From NCBI RefSeq assembly GCF_000328665.1, contig NC_019977.1, positions 496,001-560,000 of the forward strand: a stretch of DNA of 64,000 bases, read 5' to 3'. Position 1 is the stretch's first letter. Every line of letters starts with the position of its first letter. The notes below the pieces were generated by a model. The model was not told where the DNA came from and ran no database searches. It saw only the letters and a list, made by a program, of their open reading frames with translations. Source of the DNA: Methanomethylovorans hollandica DSM 15978. Lineage in GTDB: Archaea; Halobacteriota; Methanosarcinia; Methanosarcinales; Methanosarcinaceae. Below, in pieces: positions 63,401-64,000 of this stretch. The position numbers and the translations under genes are program-made.

Positions 63401-64000
63401 TACGGTAATCTCAGCCTTGCAGAGGATCTGGAAGTCTCAACTGGTGAATTGTATAATATGACAGATGACGACTTTGAGAACTTCCTGAATAGCGTGCTGG
63501 AGGATTATCTTGAAGATATGAAATCAGAGCTCATCCCGTATGGTCTTCATGTCTTTGGGGTGGCTCCTGAAGGTGAGAAGCTTGTATCTATGGTAAGGTC
63601 CGTGCTGGGTGATGATTTCAGCGATCACATCTATAATGTGCTGGCTAAAGATAACGGAACCGAGGAAGACTGGGAAATAGAAGCAGATTCTGATGCCATG
63701 TTACTTTTGAATGCCACCCTGCTGAATGCAACTAACGTTTCAACTGCCCAGGTTGAGTTAATAGGTCTTACAAATGCCAATATCACAGCCGATCTTGAGC
63801 TGGCGCTGCAGTATGCAGATAACCTGGCTCAGACCACACGTGAGATCGACCAGACATTAAGGGCACTTAATGCTGAGTATATAGAACCTGGTACAGGCAA
63901 TGATCCTATCCGCAACCCGGGTGCACTGCCCACAGGTAAGAACTTCTACAGCTTTGACCAGAGGACCATTCCCGATGAAGAGACCGAAGCCATGGGAGAT
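60449..64000 (+). CDS. cobN: Secreted CobN-like protein (partial, runs off the window)
   Basis: 1184 residues are visible and the frame is open to the end. The start MQRKYVLTLVLSVLLLTSLT with a VVSAAGEK end is a Sec signal peptide, so the protein should act outside the membrane. The N-terminal third has two repeats of a strand-helix domain (about residues 29 and 347 onward: INITYIAYTPSD and VNVTYIINSDTS). A CobN/BchH-like core follows, with FGTHGTQEWLPG near residue 880 and YPYIMDNVGEGTQAKRRG near 920. True CobN inserts cobalt into hydrogenobyrinic diamide in the cytoplasm; an exported form with an ExbB/ExbD-like pair is not that enzyme. It may bind or strip metals or tetrapyrroles outside. 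Confidence 0.85.
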   Translation, partial: MQRKYVLTLVLSVLLLTSLTTVVSAAGEKINITYIAYTPSDALQSASQTNVYSAYIDFTYIPAYNASYSASDELLSAVGSGFLGTQDVIFCDMVGSKVYNSNNGAVNATLQAAHDNGASLLSIRTSSAPSYFDYVSDGEGNDTICTYYNSMGTTGDGLTNAENLFIYLATEYSNLSEIINSNESPTDDGSNDNSSTGGSAVGTGDVKFLFVLGTDVNTAALNSAAAGADISSELSTTVIARGETVPQDLDFSGYSMIFIESRDEATVTNWGASINAAKANGAMVIGYNLSENITLPNADLYSANYTDIERYWVQGGEANMGNMLKFMGQKFSGAFAGQTIAAPAVVQEKVNVTYIINSDTSVYYMEQVLAERTVITDRFNVNVMTGGEAINSSNDFTNEDVIMLYMVGANELPQIKDKLLAAKNNGAQIGMFGMLSDVYGIATIDMANPPYVEMTEYLFNDGYINMENWIRCIGATLENVYIEHSVADEPIIPDDGIYHPDAFPRTFANSTEYLAWYADHGYNASAPTIGIIGNRLGKTSIEYNSEDAIIRELESRGCNVIYTTYAVCEDDVDYFTMNGEVIVDSIISVKGFYLNYNDHEKGIEYLQKYNVPVIKAIQDYYQTPDEFNESVLGLSSTSIPYQVTQPEIDGLTDYIWLAGRVQDEATEQYYYEPIKCQVEWLCDRAIAWAELGKETNADKKITILYYNHEGGKNNIGASYLDIGSSFTLLLEDMQAAGYNIGNGTIPNGSEFIDLFIESRNVGTWAPGELEKVVQSGYVTLLPVDEYLEWYETLPQSVRTEVEDTWGKAPGDVMTYENRSGKYFVIPTIQLGNVNFIPQPTRATLSDESLIYHNSSIPPTHQYLATYFWINDIYDADAMIHFGTHGTQEWLPGNEVGLWRYDYPSIMVAETPVVYPYIMDNVGEGTQAKRRGNAVIIDHLTPPIIEAGLYGDLATMSEKIQNYEDAKSDNKTGMMALYRNSTIQLYGNLSLAEDLEVSTGELYNMTDDDFENFLNSVLEDYLEDMKSELIPYGLHVFGVAPEGEKLVSMVRSVLGDDFSDHIYNVLAKDNGTEEDWEIEADSDAMLLLNATLLNATNVSTAQVELIGLTNANITADLELALQYADNLAQTTREIDQTLRALNAEYIEPGTGNDPIRNPGALPTGKNFYSFDQRTIPDEETEAMGD

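Noticed and set aside
1-64000. CRISPR array or tRNA genes
   Set aside because: No regularly spaced direct repeats and no convincing cloverleaf with a T-loop were noticed on either strand by eye; a dedicated scan was not possible.

Overview
The window reads as the chromosome of a methanogenic archaeon, most likely a motile, cytochrome-containing member of the Methanosarcinaceae. The main evidence is a complete cfbB-cfbC-cfbD-cfbE set for coenzyme F430 (the nickel cofactor of methyl-coenzyme M reductase), archaeal core genes (aIF2-gamma, Rpo7, Spt4, S24e, S27ae, CDC48, glycerol-1-phosphate dehydrogenase, geranylgeranyl reductase, archaeal RNase P RNA), a class III signal pilin, an archaellum FlaD/E protein, and small families (DUF5371, DUF2150, UPF0179) that I associate with Methanosarcinales. 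The genus is an inference.

Layout. 1-4 kb: archaellum accessory protein (cut by the window edge), tandem DUF4013 membrane proteins, a structured RNA-like element, a pilin. 4.4-8 kb: ACT/UPF0210 pair, shikimate-kinase-like protein, and cbiM-cbiN of a Co/Ni ECF transporter. 8-12.3 kb: a surface-glycan operon (two UPF0104 proteins, a GT4 glycosyltransferase, a NodB deacetylase). 12.5-25 kb: an unusual accessory region with an MgtA-type P-ATPase, CorA, a cbb3-type haem-copper oxidase whose CcoN, CcoO and two further cytochrome c domains are fused in one 954-residue protein, a CcoS-like assembly protein, a blue-copper lipoprotein and an MprF homologue. The oxidase block is littered with IS remnants and bracketed by 124-bp direct repeats. 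25-35 kb: cbiQ-cbiO, an orphan ABC ATPase, a cysteine-free MsrA homologue, a second copy of the structured RNA, LrgAB, AlkD and CDC48.

35-37 kb: an IS200/IS605 element whose TnpB lacks the usual RuvC-II glutamate. 37-42.7 kb: PaaK/F390-synthetase-like ligase, a 41-residue zinc-ribbon protein, HisG, a GDT1-type transporter, RNase P RNA and geranylgeranyl reductase. 43-48 kb: F430 biosynthesis. 48-53 kb: DUF2150, UPF0179, EgsA, DUF63-SpoIIM and PurP. 53.4-58.2 kb: the archaeal aIF2-gamma/PIN/rpoE/spt4/dephospho-CoA kinase/S24e/S27ae operon, split by a DDE insertion sequence placed exactly at the PIN stop codon. 58.7-64 kb: DUF2162, an ExbB-like protein, an ExbD-like DUF2149 protein and a secreted CobN-like protein running off the end.

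Two themes connect the genes. One is metal and tetrapyrrole handling: CbiMNQO import, Cfb enzymes, and an exported CobN with an ExbB/ExbD-like motor. The other is oxygen: a cbb3 oxidase with every catalytic ligand intact and a candidate copper-protein donor, unexpected in a strict anaerobe. Function of both systems is inferred from sequence only.
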